Origin: Alteromonas sp. CI.11.F.A3
Lineage (GTDB): Bacteria; Pseudomonadota; Gammaproteobacteria; Enterobacterales; Alteromonadaceae
Assembly (NCBI RefSeq): GCF_032925565.1
Contig: NZ_CP136708.1
Span: forward strand, 3,596,001-3,660,000
Length of the DNA: 64,000 bases
Direction: 5' to 3'
This document shows positions 36,899 to 48,319 of the stretch, piece by piece. The notes below the pieces were generated by a model. That model searched no databases. It saw only the letters and a program-made list of their open reading frames with translations, and was not told where the DNA came from. Both the position numbers and the translations under genes were made by a program. The stretch's first letter is position 1, and every line of letters begins with the position of its first letter.

Positions 36899-38062
36899 TT
36901 AAGCGACATTTGAGTGAGGCTTATTGTGTTGCCCGATAGCATGAGTATTACAAGGTAATGAAAGCGTAAAGCAGGCACCACCTTCATTAAGATTTACCAC
37001 GCTAAGCGAGCCGTTATGTGCTTTAGCTACCGATTTCACCACGGCTAACCCCAGCCCTGTGCCATGGGTTTTGGTGGTAAAAAACGGCTCGAATATTTTA
37101 TTGATTAAGGTATTTGGTACACCAGGCCCCTTATCATTAACGCAAAGCAGTACGCTATCTTCATGTACTACCGCATTAATCGACACCGTGTAACCCTTGG
37201 GCGTAACCTGACTCGCATTTTGGATAAGGTTCAACACAGCACCTTGTAGCGCAGTGAGGTTGCCCGTGATAAGTGCATCGGTTGAATCGAAGCCATTAAA
37301 AGTAATTTTTTGTGCATGCTGCGCGGTGATAGTTTGCGCGTTGGGCTCAATAGCTTCTCGCAAACTGGCAAGCGATAAGGTATTCACCACTTGTTGCTCG
37401 CCGGATTTGGCAAACAGCAGCATGTCATTAACTTGGCTTTCTAACTCTTTAAGCCTGTCTGTCATCTTTCGAGCAAATTGCTCAGATGCATGTTGCGGTA
37501 AATCTTTTCGCGTTAAATTAGCGGCATAGAGCATAGCTGCTGATAAAGGCGTGCGAATCTGATGCGCAAGCGATGCCACCATTTTGCCTAATGAAGATAA
37601 ACGCTGCATATGACTGACACTGGCTTGAAGCCGACGGGTTTCCGTCAAGTCTGTAATTACAATAAGCTGCCCTGGCTCGTCTTCTAGTGGCGTTATAGAA
37701 AGTTTAACGCGACGACCATCTACCAATGACACTTCATGACCATCGTCTGCACGCGGGTTAAATGAGCGAGAAATGATGCTACGCCATACTTGTTCTTCTA
37801 GCGGCTCGCCCAGTAATGCTTTAGCTAAATCATTGGCTTGACGTACAACCCCTTTGCCGTCAATAACGATGACGCCTGCAGGCATGACTTGAAGCAAGTT
37901 CTCCAAACGACTGGCTTGGCGACGAAGTGAACTGACTTCTGCTTCACTCACATACGACGGTGTTGCAGCCTCAAGCGCATGCTCGACACTAGGCACATCG
38001 TAAGATGATGTGAATTGTTCAGAAGATGAAGTACTGCTGTCGTGTGTGCTATCAAAAATCAT
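36899..38062 (-). CDS. flrB: flagellar sensor kinase FlrB (FleS)
   Basis: A 387-residue cytoplasmic histidine kinase without membrane helices. A PAS domain (about residues 50-140: LLQVMPAGVIVIDGKGVV), the HisKA H box (SLAHQIRTPLSAAML) and an ATPase domain with N box (LIQNASQVT), G1 (DKGPGVP) and G2 (GTGLGLAVV) are visible. It phosphorylates FlrC. The start is 132 bp after flrA, with a sigma-54 promoter in that spacer. Confidence 0.95.
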   Translation of the reverse strand: MIFDSTHDSSTSSSEQFTSSYDVPSVEHALEAATPSYVSEAEVSSLRRQASRLENLLQVMPAGVIVIDGKGVVRQANDLAKALLGEPLEEQVWRSIISRSFNPRADDGHEVSLVDGRRVKLSITPLEDEPGQLIVITDLTETRRLQASVSHMQRLSSLGKMVASLAHQIRTPLSAAMLYAANLTRKDLPQHASEQFARKMTDRLKELESQVNDMLLFAKSGEQQVVNTLSLASLREAIEPNAQTITAQHAQKITFNGFDSTDALITGNLTALQGAVLNLIQNASQVTPKGYTVSINAVVHEDSVLLCVNDKGPGVPNTLINKIFEPFFTTKTHGTGLGLAVVKSVAKAHNGSLSVVNLNEGGACFTLSLPCNTHAIGQHNKPHSNVA

Positions 38063-38108
38063 ATGGCTCTCGTCAATTTAAAGACGGTTTGTGTATATGA
38101 TTTTACAT

Positions 38109-38124
38109 TGCAGAAGGCATGCCA
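38109..38124 (-). promoter_or_regulatory. sigma-54 promoter of flrBC
   Basis: On the minus strand TGGCATGCCTTCTGCA: GG-N10-GC with TGGCA at -24 and TGCA at -12, 46 bp upstream of flrB. It fits FlrA/RpoN-dependent expression of flrBC, as in Vibrio. Confidence 0.8.
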
Positions 38125-38164
38125 GTTTTTTAGATTATACTTATCAGGTAGTTACAGTAAATTC

Positions 38165-38199
38165 AGAAAGAAATTTAACGTCAATTACCTGACGTTAAA
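38165..38199 (-). terminator. hairpin terminator overlapping the flrA stop
   Basis: A perfect 10-bp inverted repeat (TTTAACGTCA / TGACGTTAAA, 38174-38183 and 38190-38199) with a 6-base loop; on the minus strand it is followed by TTTCTTTCT. The stop codon of flrA lies in the stem. It is AT-rich and therefore weak, but it may limit read-through into flrBC. Confidence 0.6.
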
Positions 38200-39646
38200 C
38201 TTCTTCCATACGCTGAATATCGTACTTACGCATTTTCTCAACAAGGGTGGTTCTGCGCATTCCTAGCTTATCTGCAGCGCGAGCGACAACCCATTCTTGT
38301 TGTTCTAAGGCTTGGCGAATGAGGGTAATTTCAAGTTCAGATAAGTATTCTTTTAGATTAACCCCTTCCTCAGGCAACGCAGAGGAAAGCGGCAAACTGC
38401 TTTCTTCCTCAGGTTCATCAAAGTGTTCTTGAGAGGCTGATTCAGCAAAAAGTGCATTAAAGGCATCTCGCTCTAGCAATTCTTCAGGGTAATCTGGTTC
38501 GTACGCTTGAATTTCACCGTACTGGTATTTCTCTGGAAGGTCGGCCACATCAACGATTTGACCTGGATATAAAATACTTAAACGCTCAACAAGGTTTGAT
38601 AGCTCTCGTACGTTACCTGCCCAGTTATGCTCCATCAACGATGCAATGGCGCGCTCAGTGAAACGTACGCTTTCTACACCATCACCTTGAATACGACTAT
38701 TGAGTTCTTGCAATAGCAAAGGAATGTCATCTTTGCGTTGACGCAGTGCAGGGCTATCGATAGGGAACACATTTAAGCGGTAATAGAGATCTTCACGAAA
38801 CTTATCTTCTTTGATCATAGTTTCTAGATGACGATGGGTAGCCGCAATAATACGAACATTGCACTGTAGAGGCTTACTGCCACCTACTCGCTCATAAATA
38901 CGCTCTTGCAGCACCCGAAGCAGTTTGACTTGCATCTGCAACGGCATGTCGCCAATTTCATCTAGAAATAATGTTCCGCCTTCGGCTAACTCAAAACGGC
39001 CTTTACGAGCACTTATCGCACCGGTAAACGCGCCTTTTTCGTGACCAAACAATTCACTTTCAAGAAGCTCGCCGGGAATAGCACCGCAGTTAACCGGGAT
39101 AAAAGGGCCATCTTTACGTTCTGACAAGAAATGTACATTACGTGCCACCACTTCTTTACCTGTACCAGATTCACCCAAAATTAGCACTGTAGCCTCTGTT
39201 GGAGCTACTTGCTCTACTAAACGGCGTACTATCTGAATCTCGTCGCTTTTACCCACCAAACTTCTAAACAGCCGAGTTTTAGAACCACCAGCGCGTGTTT
39301 TACCCGGCTTTCTGCGGCTATATTCTTGGCATCGGTGAATTGATTGCGTAAGTACTGGGTAAGTAAGCGGTAAAGTGATCACGCTGACTAAATTGCACGA
39401 CGCGGCCACTTCGCCATTTGAATGTAAAATGGCAACGAATGGTATGTGTGGAAAACGAGCAACCAGTGAATTTATCACTGACGGCGACGCGTACTCAATA
39501 AGCACCGCATCTGCGCCCTTTTCTTTCAGGTAACTTTCACAGTCAGAAAGCCCTCGTGACTGACACGACTCTCCCAAAAAGGTGACTATGGTTTCTAAGC
39601 TATGAATTAGTTCCTGGCTATCACTAACCAGCAAAATATCCTTCAT
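38195..39646 (-). CDS. flrA: master flagellar regulator FlrA (FleQ), sigma-54 activator
   Basis: A 483-residue activator. The N-terminal FleQ receiver-like domain (residues 1-115) lacks a usable phospho-acceptor. The AAA+ domain has Walker [10 protein letters not shown] (about 157-165), GAFTGA and [10 protein letters not shown], and a C-terminal Fis-type HTH ([20 protein letters not shown]). Residues that bind c-di-GMP in Pseudomonas FleQ are kept: LFRSLVG (Arg128) and VARN (Arg169, Asn170). The ATG at 39646 follows GGGGA. It sits at the top of the flagellar hierarchy and would drive flrBC. Confidence 0.95.
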   Translation of the reverse strand: MKDILLVSDSQELIHSLETIVTFLGESCQSRGLSDCESYLKEKGADAVLIEYASPSVINSLVARFPHIPFVAILHSNGEVAASCNLVSVITLPLTYPVLTQSIHRCQEYSRRKPGKTRAGGSKTRLFRSLVGKSDEIQIVRRLVEQVAPTEATVLILGESGTGKEVVARNVHFLSERKDGPFIPVNCGAIPGELLESELFGHEKGAFTGAISARKGRFELAEGGTLFLDEIGDMPLQMQVKLLRVLQERIYERVGGSKPLQCNVRIIAATHRHLETMIKEDKFREDLYYRLNVFPIDSPALRQRKDDIPLLLQELNSRIQGDGVESVRFTERAIASLMEHNWAGNVRELSNLVERLSILYPGQIVDVADLPEKYQYGEIQAYEPDYPEELLERDAFNALFAESASQEHFDEPEEESSLPLSSALPEEGVNLKEYLSELEITLIRQALEQQEWVVARAADKLGMRRTTLVEKMRKYDIQRMEEV

Positions 39647-39747
39647 CAAATCCCCGAGAACGCTTTGTTATTATTTACAGTTTAGCGCATTTGTAAATTG
39701 TAACGACAAAAGATCGCAGCGCAACTGGTGTTTTCGGAAATGTAGCA

Positions 39748-39772
39748 ATAAAAAAAGCAGGTTTCCCTGCTT
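39748..39772 (-). terminator. Rho-independent terminator of the flagellin gene
   Basis: On the minus strand AGCAGG-GAAA-CCTGCT (GNRA-type tetraloop) followed by seven T's, about 30 bp after the flagellin stop. Confidence 0.93.
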
Positions 39773-39801
39773 CTTTCGAATAACTCACTCAAATTTAATG
39801 T

Positions 39802-40602
39802 TTAACTGAGCAACGCCAAAACCTGCCCTTGCTGCTGATTAGCTTGGGCTTGAACCGTTAAAGCCGCTTGTCCTTGCACATCATTTGCCGCTTGTTGAGA
39901 GCTTGCTTGAGCGTAATCTAAATCTTGAATTCGGCTACGCGCTTCTGCCGTGTTTACATTGGATTGGGTTAAATTTCGAGCAGTACTAGCCAAACTATTT
40001 TGCGTAGCGCCTAAATCGCCACGTGCACCACCTAAAATTTCAATCGCTTCGTCGGTAGCGTTTAACGCATCATCAACACTGCTACCAGAGGTTAAATCGA
40101 TAGAAAGAACGTCTGATAGCTGGCTGCCAATATCTTGGGTTTTAACGTCAACTGAATTGCCAGCATTCGCCCCAACTTGAAAACTCAACGCGCCATTGTC
40201 AGACAACAAGGGTTTACCTGCAAAATTGGTTTGCTCAATGGTAAAGCTAATATTTTCTTGAAGCTGTGATATTTCAGATTGCAGCGCTTGACGGTCGCCG
40301 TCGCTTAAAATGCCATTACCTGACTGAATAGTAAGTTCGCGTATACGATTCACATCATCGTTGATGTTACTCAACCCGCCTTCAGCGACTTGAGCTAACG
40401 ATATGCCGTCATAAACGTTGTTCACAGCCTGACGATTGCCTTCAACCTCAGAGGTTAAACGGTCAATAATTTGCTGGGCAGCGGCGCCGTCTGATGCGCT
40501 ATTAATTTCTTTTCCGGACGCAAGTTTTTCCAAAAGCGTATTTTGCTTTTCTTGTACTTGCTGAAGAAGCGAACTGCCGATGTCAGAATCAACTTTCAAC
40601 AT
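39802..40602 (-). CDS. divergent flagellin
   Basis: A 266-residue flagellin consisting of D0/D1 only. The N-terminal helix (LLEKLASGKEINSASDGAAAQQIIDRL) and C-terminal helix (RSRIQDLDYAQASSQQAANDVQGQAALTVQAQANQQQGQVLALLS) are recognisable. The first residues (MLKVDSDIGSSLLQQVQ) lack the usual MA-x-x-V-N-T-N start, and the usual DDAAG-L-QI is DGAAAQQI, so this is not a standard major filament protein. GGAGG lies five bases before the ATG. A TATAAT-like box sits at 40646-40651; no clear sigma-28 site was found. It is divergent from pseB and ends in a strong terminator, so it is monocistronic. It may be a minor or alternative flagellin. Confidence 0.85.
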   Translation of the reverse strand: MLKVDSDIGSSLLQQVQEKQNTLLEKLASGKEINSASDGAAAQQIIDRLTSEVEGNRQAVNNVYDGISLAQVAEGGLSNINDDVNRIRELTIQSGNGILSDGDRQALQSEISQLQENISFTIEQTNFAGKPLLSDNGALSFQVGANAGNSVDVKTQDIGSQLSDVLSIDLTSGSSVDDALNATDEAIEILGGARGDLGATQNSLASTARNLTQSNVNTAEARSRIQDLDYAQASSQQAANDVQGQAALTVQAQANQQQGQVLALLS

Positions 40603-40780
40603 TTTAACCTCCGGTTAAGTGTTAATTGTGGTAATTAGTTCAGTAATTATACAGCATTTTCGTAAACCCAAGTACCCCACTACATTATTAATAAGTATAC
40701 ATTGCCATACTCATATATGGATTAGCGTGCTAAATTTGTGTTTAAAAGCGAAAAATAGCGAATAGGAACTGTTAAAAACT

Positions 40781-40807
40781 AATGGTTTATGGCATTCGCG
40801 CCGACAC
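40781..40807 (+). promoter_or_regulatory. possible sigma-28 promoter of pseB
   Basis: AATGGTTT-N11-GCCGACAC resembles the FliA consensus TAAAGTTT-N11-GCCGATAA (five of eight and six of eight matches), 43 bp upstream of pseB. If real it would tie pseudaminate synthesis to late flagellar expression. The match is modest. Confidence 0.35.
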
Positions 40808-40811
40808 ATGA

Positions 40812-43039
<2,228 letters not shown>

Positions 43040-43100
43040 AAAATGCTGCGAGTAAAAACTACCAAGCCATAATGCAAGCAAAGGTATAGAGCACGTATCA

Positions 43101-43802
43101 ATGAATATAGCCATTATTCCAGCCCGAGGCGGAAGTAAGCGCATTCCTCGAAAGAATATCAAGTTATTTCGGGGCAAGCCTATTATTGCCTATTCGATAG
43201 AAGCTGCCCTTAGCAGTATTGCTATAGATAAAGTCGTGGTCTCCACTGACGACGAAGAAATTGCCGACATTGCTATGCAATATGGTGCAGAAGTGCCTTT
43301 CTTAAGAGAAGTTTCACTGGCAGACGATAAAACAGGCACTACGCCGGTAATTCGCAGTGCGCTTGAATCGTTAGTCGCGCTCGGATGGAATGTTGATGTA
43401 TGTGCGTGTTTGTATGCCACTGCTCCTTTTTTAACAGGTACGTTGATTAACGATGCAGTTCACCGGCTCCAGCAAGACAATGCTGAGTTTGTTTTTACGG
43501 TAAATCAATTTTCTTTTCCCATTCAACGGGCACTTTTGCAATCTGAGCTTGGTGAAGTGATGCCATTCAACCCTGAAACTATTGGTAAGCGATCACAAGA
43601 CTTACCAGACACCTTTCATGATGCTGGACAGCTATACGTTGCTAATGCCAACACATGGTTGGATAAAACCAAGCGCGTATTTTCACCTCAATCTCGCATG
43701 ATTAAACTCCCATCACACCTTGTTCAAGACATCGATACTCCCGAAGACTGGAAGCGTGCAGAAGTCTTGTATAAAGTACTTAAAGAGATGGGTGAATGCT
43801 AA
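43101..43802 (+). CDS. pseF: CMP-pseudaminate cytidylyltransferase PseF
   Basis: A 233-residue CMP-sugar synthase activating pseudaminic acid for transfer. The family motif IIPARGGSKRIPRKNIK opens the protein; RSQDLPDTFHDAGQLYVAN and VQDIDTPEDW follow in the usual places. Its place in the pse operon, directly before pseG, supports Pse rather than sialic or legionaminic acid as substrate. It overlaps pseG by seven bases. Confidence 0.93.
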   Translation: MNIAIIPARGGSKRIPRKNIKLFRGKPIIAYSIEAALSSIAIDKVVVSTDDEEIADIAMQYGAEVPFLREVSLADDKTGTTPVIRSALESLVALGWNVDVCACLYATAPFLTGTLINDAVHRLQQDNAEFVFTVNQFSFPIQRALLQSELGEVMPFNPETIGKRSQDLPDTFHDAGQLYVANANTWLDKTKRVFSPQSRMIKLPSHLVQDIDTPEDWKRAEVLYKVLKEMGEC

Positions 43803-44920
43803 AAGTCGTTTTTCGAGTTGATGCTTCAATTGCTATTGGAGCCGGCCACGTTATGCGTTGCCTTACTTTAGCGCACGCACTTCGTGGCAAGGCCTATTGC
43901 GAATTTGTTGTCAGTAAAAGCGGGGCTGCACTTTCATTTAAGATAGAAAATGCTGGGTATAATATTCATGTTATTGATGACATTAACAATGACCCAGCGC
44001 AACACGCGACAAATACGTTAGCAGTAATATCGCCTGAAACCGACTTGATCATTATCGACCACTATAGCTTGGACAAGCGCTACGAAACGCTTTTATACAA
44101 CCACGATTTGAATGTAATGGTTATTGATGATCTTGCCGATAGAAAACACCATTGCGACCTTTTGTTAGATGGGAATTTATTGCCCGACTATCGTTCACGA
44201 TACGATGGCCTTGTATCGAATAACTGCACTATGCTTTTAGGGCCACAGTTCGCGTTATTAAGAGAAGAGTTTTACGCGCCTGTACAAACAAAAAGACCCA
44301 AACACCTACCCAATATCGCACTTAAAACCAACGAGAAACAAAAAAGAAAGCGTATTCTGGTTTGCTTTGGGGGTACAGATCCGCAAAATGTAACCGATAA
44401 AACCCTATCAGCGATAAGTAAGATAGACGCGACCTTTGTTGACGTTGATGTTGTTATTGGTAGCCAGCATGAGAATTATGCTCAGATTGTTTCAAAAGTG
44501 GCGCAATTTTCTACTATGACATTGCACGTAGATACCACGCGAATGGCTATCTTGATGCAGCAAGCGACAATAATGATTGGTGCGGGTGGCAGTATGCACT
44601 GGGAACGCTGTGTATCTGCCCTACCAGGCATAATCATCACTCTCGCTGCTAACCAGGTTGCGACGACAAAATACCTATCAGAGCTGGGGGCGTGTGAATG
44701 GCTAGGGGAAAGCGACTCAGTAACAGAAGAAACAATTAAGCGTTCCGTAATAGCATTGTTAAATGATTCATCAACTCAGCAATGCATGTCTCAAATAGCA
44801 TCGCAGCTTGTACCTAAAGATGGCGGGGTTGATGCAGTGGTTGATGCGATAATAGCAAAAATGATTCAAATAAAAGGCGAGTCGTTGTTAAACAGTAGAA
44901 CATTAAGAGAGGAAGGCTAA
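43796..44920 (+). CDS. pseG: UDP-sugar hydrolase PseG
   Basis: A 374-residue GT-B-fold hydrolase that removes UDP from UDP-2,4-diacetamido-2,4,6-trideoxy-beta-L-altropyranose to give the free sugar for PseI. Catalytic His18 is in GAGHVMRC near the start, and the C-terminal MIGAGGSMHWERCV resembles the donor-nucleotide site of MurG-type enzymes. The ATG lies in the end of pseF. A GTG-started pseI follows one base later. Confidence 0.93.
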   Translation: MLKVVFRVDASIAIGAGHVMRCLTLAHALRGKAYCEFVVSKSGAALSFKIENAGYNIHVIDDINNDPAQHATNTLAVISPETDLIIIDHYSLDKRYETLLYNHDLNVMVIDDLADRKHHCDLLLDGNLLPDYRSRYDGLVSNNCTMLLGPQFALLREEFYAPVQTKRPKHLPNIALKTNEKQKRKRILVCFGGTDPQNVTDKTLSAISKIDATFVDVDVVIGSQHENYAQIVSKVAQFSTMTLHVDTTRMAILMQQATIMIGAGGSMHWERCVSALPGIIITLAANQVATTKYLSELGACEWLGESDSVTEETIKRSVIALLNDSSTQQCMSQIASQLVPKDGGVDAVVDAIIAKMIQIKGESLLNSRTLREEG

Positions 44921-44921
44921 C

Positions 44922-45971
44922 GTGGATACATTTTCAATTGGTCACCATACCATTGGTGACACACAGCCCCCTTTTATTATTGCGGAATTATCCGGTAATC
45001 ATAACCAAGATCTTGATGTTGCATTGGCCATGGTAGACGCCGCTGCAGAAGCTGGTGTACATGCATTAAAGTTGCAGACTTACACTGCGGATACCATGAC
45101 ATTAGATATTGCTACTGGCGAGTTCTATATTGATGATGAGAATAGCCTGTGGCACGGTTCGTCGTTGTATCAGCTATATGAAAAAGCGTTTACGCCATGG
45201 GAGTGGCATAACGCTATTTTTGAACGAGCGAAAGAAAAAGGGATGGTTGCCTTTAGCACGCCGTTCGATCTTACTTCAGTCGCATTTCTAGAAAGTCTAG
45301 AAGTACCTTGTTATAAAATAGCCTCATTTGAAAATACTGACCACGCGCTCATTGCTGCTGTGGCTAGAACGGGCAAACCCGTTATTGTCTCTACGGGTAT
45401 GGCGAGTTTGACAGAAATTTCAGAAGCGGTAGATGTATTACGTAACAATGGCTGCGAGAATTACGTGCTACTTAAATGTACTAGTCAATACCCTGCCGAC
45501 CCAGTAAACGCTAACTTAATGACCTTGCCCCATTTAAAAGCCATGTTCGGATGCCACGTGGGACTATCTGATCACACCACTGGTATAGGGGTAGCCATTG
45601 CAGCTGCCGCACTAGGCGCGAGTGTAATTGAAAAACATTTCGTTATTGATAGAAATGCCGGCGGCGTGGACGCGGCATTTTCTTTAGAACCTAAAGAATT
45701 TAAACAGCTAGTAGAAGAAAGTCAGCGCGCGCGCATTGCAGTAGGGGAAGTTAATTACGGCTGTACCGAGGCAGAGGTGAATTCACGGGTACACAGGCGT
45801 TCGCTTTATATCGCTAACGATTTGAAGGCCGGTGATGTTTTAACCCCCACAAACTTGCGTTCAATTAGACCAGGCCTTGGTTTGCCAGTTAAAAACTTGC
45901 CCATGTTGTTAGGGAAGCCTGTCAAACAAGACGTGGCAAAGGGTACCCCAATGAGCTGGGACCTTATTTAA
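44922..45971 (+). CDS. pseI: pseudaminic acid synthase PseI
   Basis: A 349-residue NeuB-family synthase condensing the PseG product with phosphoenolpyruvate. The TIM barrel (PFIIAELSGNHNQDLDVAL; SDHTTGIGVAIAAAALGA; EKHFVIDR) is followed by a C-terminal SAF antifreeze-like domain (RRSLYIANDLKAGDVL). AELSGNHN is typical of PseI, where NeuB/LegI enzymes read AE-x-G-x-NHNG. It starts with GTG and is preceded by GAGGAAGG-like bases at the pseG end. Confidence 0.93.
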   Translation: MDTFSIGHHTIGDTQPPFIIAELSGNHNQDLDVALAMVDAAAEAGVHALKLQTYTADTMTLDIATGEFYIDDENSLWHGSSLYQLYEKAFTPWEWHNAIFERAKEKGMVAFSTPFDLTSVAFLESLEVPCYKIASFENTDHALIAAVARTGKPVIVSTGMASLTEISEAVDVLRNNGCENYVLLKCTSQYPADPVNANLMTLPHLKAMFGCHVGLSDHTTGIGVAIAAAALGASVIEKHFVIDRNAGGVDAAFSLEPKEFKQLVEESQRARIAVGEVNYGCTEAEVNSRVHRRSLYIANDLKAGDVLTPTNLRSIRPGLGLPVKNLPMLLGKPVKQDVAKGTPMSWDLI

Positions 45972-45975
45972 TCCC

Positions 45976-46671
45976 ATGACGCATATTCCCGAAACACCTA
46001 AACAAGCAGCATCTAAACCAGCAGCGCCTCTTTCAAAAGCAACTAGCGCAAAAACTAAAACTTCGCCTAGTAGTCAGTTTATACCATTGAACGAGACACA
46101 CCTTGAAACGGTGCTTGGGTGGCGTAACTTACCGCACATACGCGAAAACATGCACTCTACTGATGAGATAAGCTGGCAACAGCACCTTAGTTGGTTTGAA
46201 ACACTTAAAAACAACGCGGAAAAGCAGTTCTTCGTCTTTATGCAAAACGAGCGCCCTATTGGTGTATTAAATTTCACTTCAATGGGCGCTATTGAGAATA
46301 ACCCTGAACTAACAACGCCCTGCATAGAATGGGGATGTTATATTGGTGAGGACAATGTGTGGCCGGGGTCAGGGTTGCTATTAGAAATTGCCGCACTCGA
46401 TTATGCATTGATTAATAAAAATGCAGCGGCCTTATATGCCGAGGTGCTGTCGTCCAACCAATCCGTGCTTAAAATGCACAAGTTGTTTCAATACGAAGCA
46501 CTTGAAGATCGAATAGACGAAAAACCAAAGAAAAAAGACGGCACTACTGTTACGGTTAAACGCTTTTTATACCAACAAAAGCAGTGGCTTACCAAACGGG
46601 AAAAAGTGCTTTCAATGTTACCAAAGCAAATTGGCGCAGCGGCACAGCATATACACTTTGCTAAACCTTAA
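45976..46671 (+). CDS. pseH: GNAT N-acetyltransferase, PseH-like
   Basis: A 231-residue protein with an Ala/Lys/Ser/Thr-rich first 35 residues, then a GNAT domain (about 36-190) with the acetyl-CoA region IEWGCYIGEDNVWPGSGLLLE. In the pathway PseH acetylates C4-N after PseC. Position four bases after pseI and the presence of all other Pse enzymes support that role. The low-complexity N terminus and a Lys-rich C terminus are extra; a further acyl specificity is possible. Confidence 0.8.
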   Translation: MTHIPETPKQAASKPAAPLSKATSAKTKTSPSSQFIPLNETHLETVLGWRNLPHIRENMHSTDEISWQQHLSWFETLKNNAEKQFFVFMQNERPIGVLNFTSMGAIENNPELTTPCIEWGCYIGEDNVWPGSGLLLEIAALDYALINKNAAALYAEVLSSNQSVLKMHKLFQYEALEDRIDEKPKKKDGTTVTVKRFLYQQKQWLTKREKVLSMLPKQIGAAAQHIHFAKP

Positions 46672-46694
46672 ACCATTAATAATGAACGAGACCA

Positions 46695-46964
46695 ATGAGC
46701 GATTTAAACAGAACTGAGTTAGCGCAAACTATTTTAGATACCATGTCCAATGTAGCGGTTATTGCAGATTGTACGCTCATCGATACCATTACTGATGAAA
46801 CCGTACTGCTTCAAAGCGGTTTAGATTCACTAGGATTTGCCATGTTAGTGGCGCAGCTTGAAGAAGACTTAGGTATAGATCCATTTAGTGAAATGCAGCT
46901 AGCGGTGTACCCGCGCACCTTTGGCGAGTTTACCGCGCTTTATGCAAGTGCATTAGAAGGCTAA
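46695..46964 (+). CDS. acyl carrier protein
   Basis: An 89-residue ACP with phosphopantetheine attachment at Ser45 in LQSGLDSLGFAM. It is not the fatty-acid ACP by sequence, and it is embedded in a sugar operon with an AMP-forming ligase (4 bp downstream) and an SDR reductase. The trio probably loads and edits an acyl group carried on this ACP for transfer to the glycan. Confidence 0.93.
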   Translation: MSDLNRTELAQTILDTMSNVAVIADCTLIDTITDETVLLQSGLDSLGFAMLVAQLEEDLGIDPFSEMQLAVYPRTFGEFTALYASALEG

Positions 46965-46968
46965 CAGG

Positions 46969-48315
46969 GTGTTATCGCTGCTTGAGCAGGTCTCAAATTT
47001 TACCGGTGTTGCACTGGTTCACAATACCAAAGCAGATAGCAGCGGTAATGATGACGCTCAAGCTATTCAATGCACCACTTACGAAACCCTAATTGTCGAA
47101 GCCAAAGCATTACGCGCTAAGGGAAACTTGCCTTGCCAGGCGGTACTTTCTTTTGAAAATCTAACCACCTTTGTAACCTACTTATTAGCCTATGAAAGCG
47201 TGGTGGCAAATTTATATCTACAACCTGAAGTTCCGCTTGCCCTCCCTAATAAAAGCAACGCTAATAAGAGTAGCGCTAGCACGCCAGATAGCGCAGATAA
47301 AAACACAGCTGCAACCGTGTGGCATTTACCAACGTCGGGCACAACAGGCACGCCGAAATGGATTGCTCATACTAGCGCAAGTTTATGCCGCGCGATTAAA
47401 CAAGGACAGCAGCATCAGCAAACCCGCTGGGCATTATGCTACCAACCTTTTCGCTACGCGGGCTTGCAAGTACTCTTACAAAGTCTGCTTAATGGTGCCA
47501 CGTTAGTAGATTGCACCACCGCCGATACCACAAAAAAAGTAGACATTATTAGGCGCGAAAAAGTAAATGCGATTTCCGCCACGCCCACCCTTTGGCGTCA
47601 ATTTTTATTAAGCAGTGCTTTTTCAGATAGCTCGCCTCCTTTCACTATTGAGAAGATAACTCTTGGGGGAGAAATTACCGATGCCCCCTTGTTGGCCCTA
47701 TTAGCCAGCCAATTTCCGAACGCGAAAATTATGCATGTATATGCTTCAACCGAAGCTGGTGTAGGGTTTGCGGTTACTGATAGTCAGCCTGGTTTCCCAA
47801 AACAATGGTTAACTACCGGCGTGAATGAGAATAGCTTAAAAGTGGATAGCGAAGATGTGCTTTGGATCAAGGCTAATGCAGCGCAAAATACTGAATTAAA
47901 AAAGATAAATAACACCATTGTAGAGGTTGATTCAGAAGGCTACGTAAACACAAATGATGTAGTTATGATTAAAGACAATCGAGTTTACTTTAAAGGCAGA
48001 GCAAATGGTGCCATTAACGTCGGTGGGCAAAAAGTGCACCCCGAGCATGTAGAACAAGTGCTTTTACAATCGCCATTAGTGTCACAAGCTCGAGTCTACG
48101 CGAAGAAAAGCAGTATCATGGGGCAACTTGTTGTGGCCGATGTTGTGCTTTCTGCTAGCAAAGACATTGAGACAAAACCCACGATAGCGTTACTGCTACA
48201 TTGTAAAAAGCATCTTGCCCGATTCGAAATGCCTACAAAAATTAACGTTACTGATAGCATAGCCATCAACGCATCAGGCAAGATAGGCAGAACACAGCAA
48301 GCGTCAGCAGAGTAA
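46969..48315 (+). CDS. AMP-forming acyl-activating (ANL superfamily) enzyme
   Basis: A 448-residue adenylating enzyme: A3 loop TSGTTGTPK (residues 122-130), A5 YASTEAG, A8 hinge (FKGRANGAINVGGQKVHPEH) and C-terminal catalytic Lys438 (NASGKIGR). The usual TGD of A7 reads TND, so the family signature is slightly atypical. It is shorter than the 500-550 residues of free-standing acyl-CoA ligases, with a reduced N-terminal part. It starts with GTG four bases after the ACP. The likely role is to activate an acyl group and load it on the ACP; substrate unknown. Confidence 0.88.
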   Translation: MLSLLEQVSNFTGVALVHNTKADSSGNDDAQAIQCTTYETLIVEAKALRAKGNLPCQAVLSFENLTTFVTYLLAYESVVANLYLQPEVPLALPNKSNANKSSASTPDSADKNTAATVWHLPTSGTTGTPKWIAHTSASLCRAIKQGQQHQQTRWALCYQPFRYAGLQVLLQSLLNGATLVDCTTADTTKKVDIIRREKVNAISATPTLWRQFLLSSAFSDSSPPFTIEKITLGGEITDAPLLALLASQFPNAKIMHVYASTEAGVGFAVTDSQPGFPKQWLTTGVNENSLKVDSEDVLWIKANAAQNTELKKINNTIVEVDSEGYVNTNDVVMIKDNRVYFKGRANGAINVGGQKVHPEHVEQVLLQSPLVSQARVYAKKSSIMGQLVVADVVLSASKDIETKPTIALLLHCKKHLARFEMPTKINVTDSIAINASGKIGRTQQASAE

Positions 48316-48319
48316 ATTT

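Noticed and set aside
40640..40680. Sigma-54 site upstream of the flagellin gene
   Set aside because: The closest match on the minus strand (GGTTTACGAAAATGC) has 11 rather than 10 bases between GG and GC.
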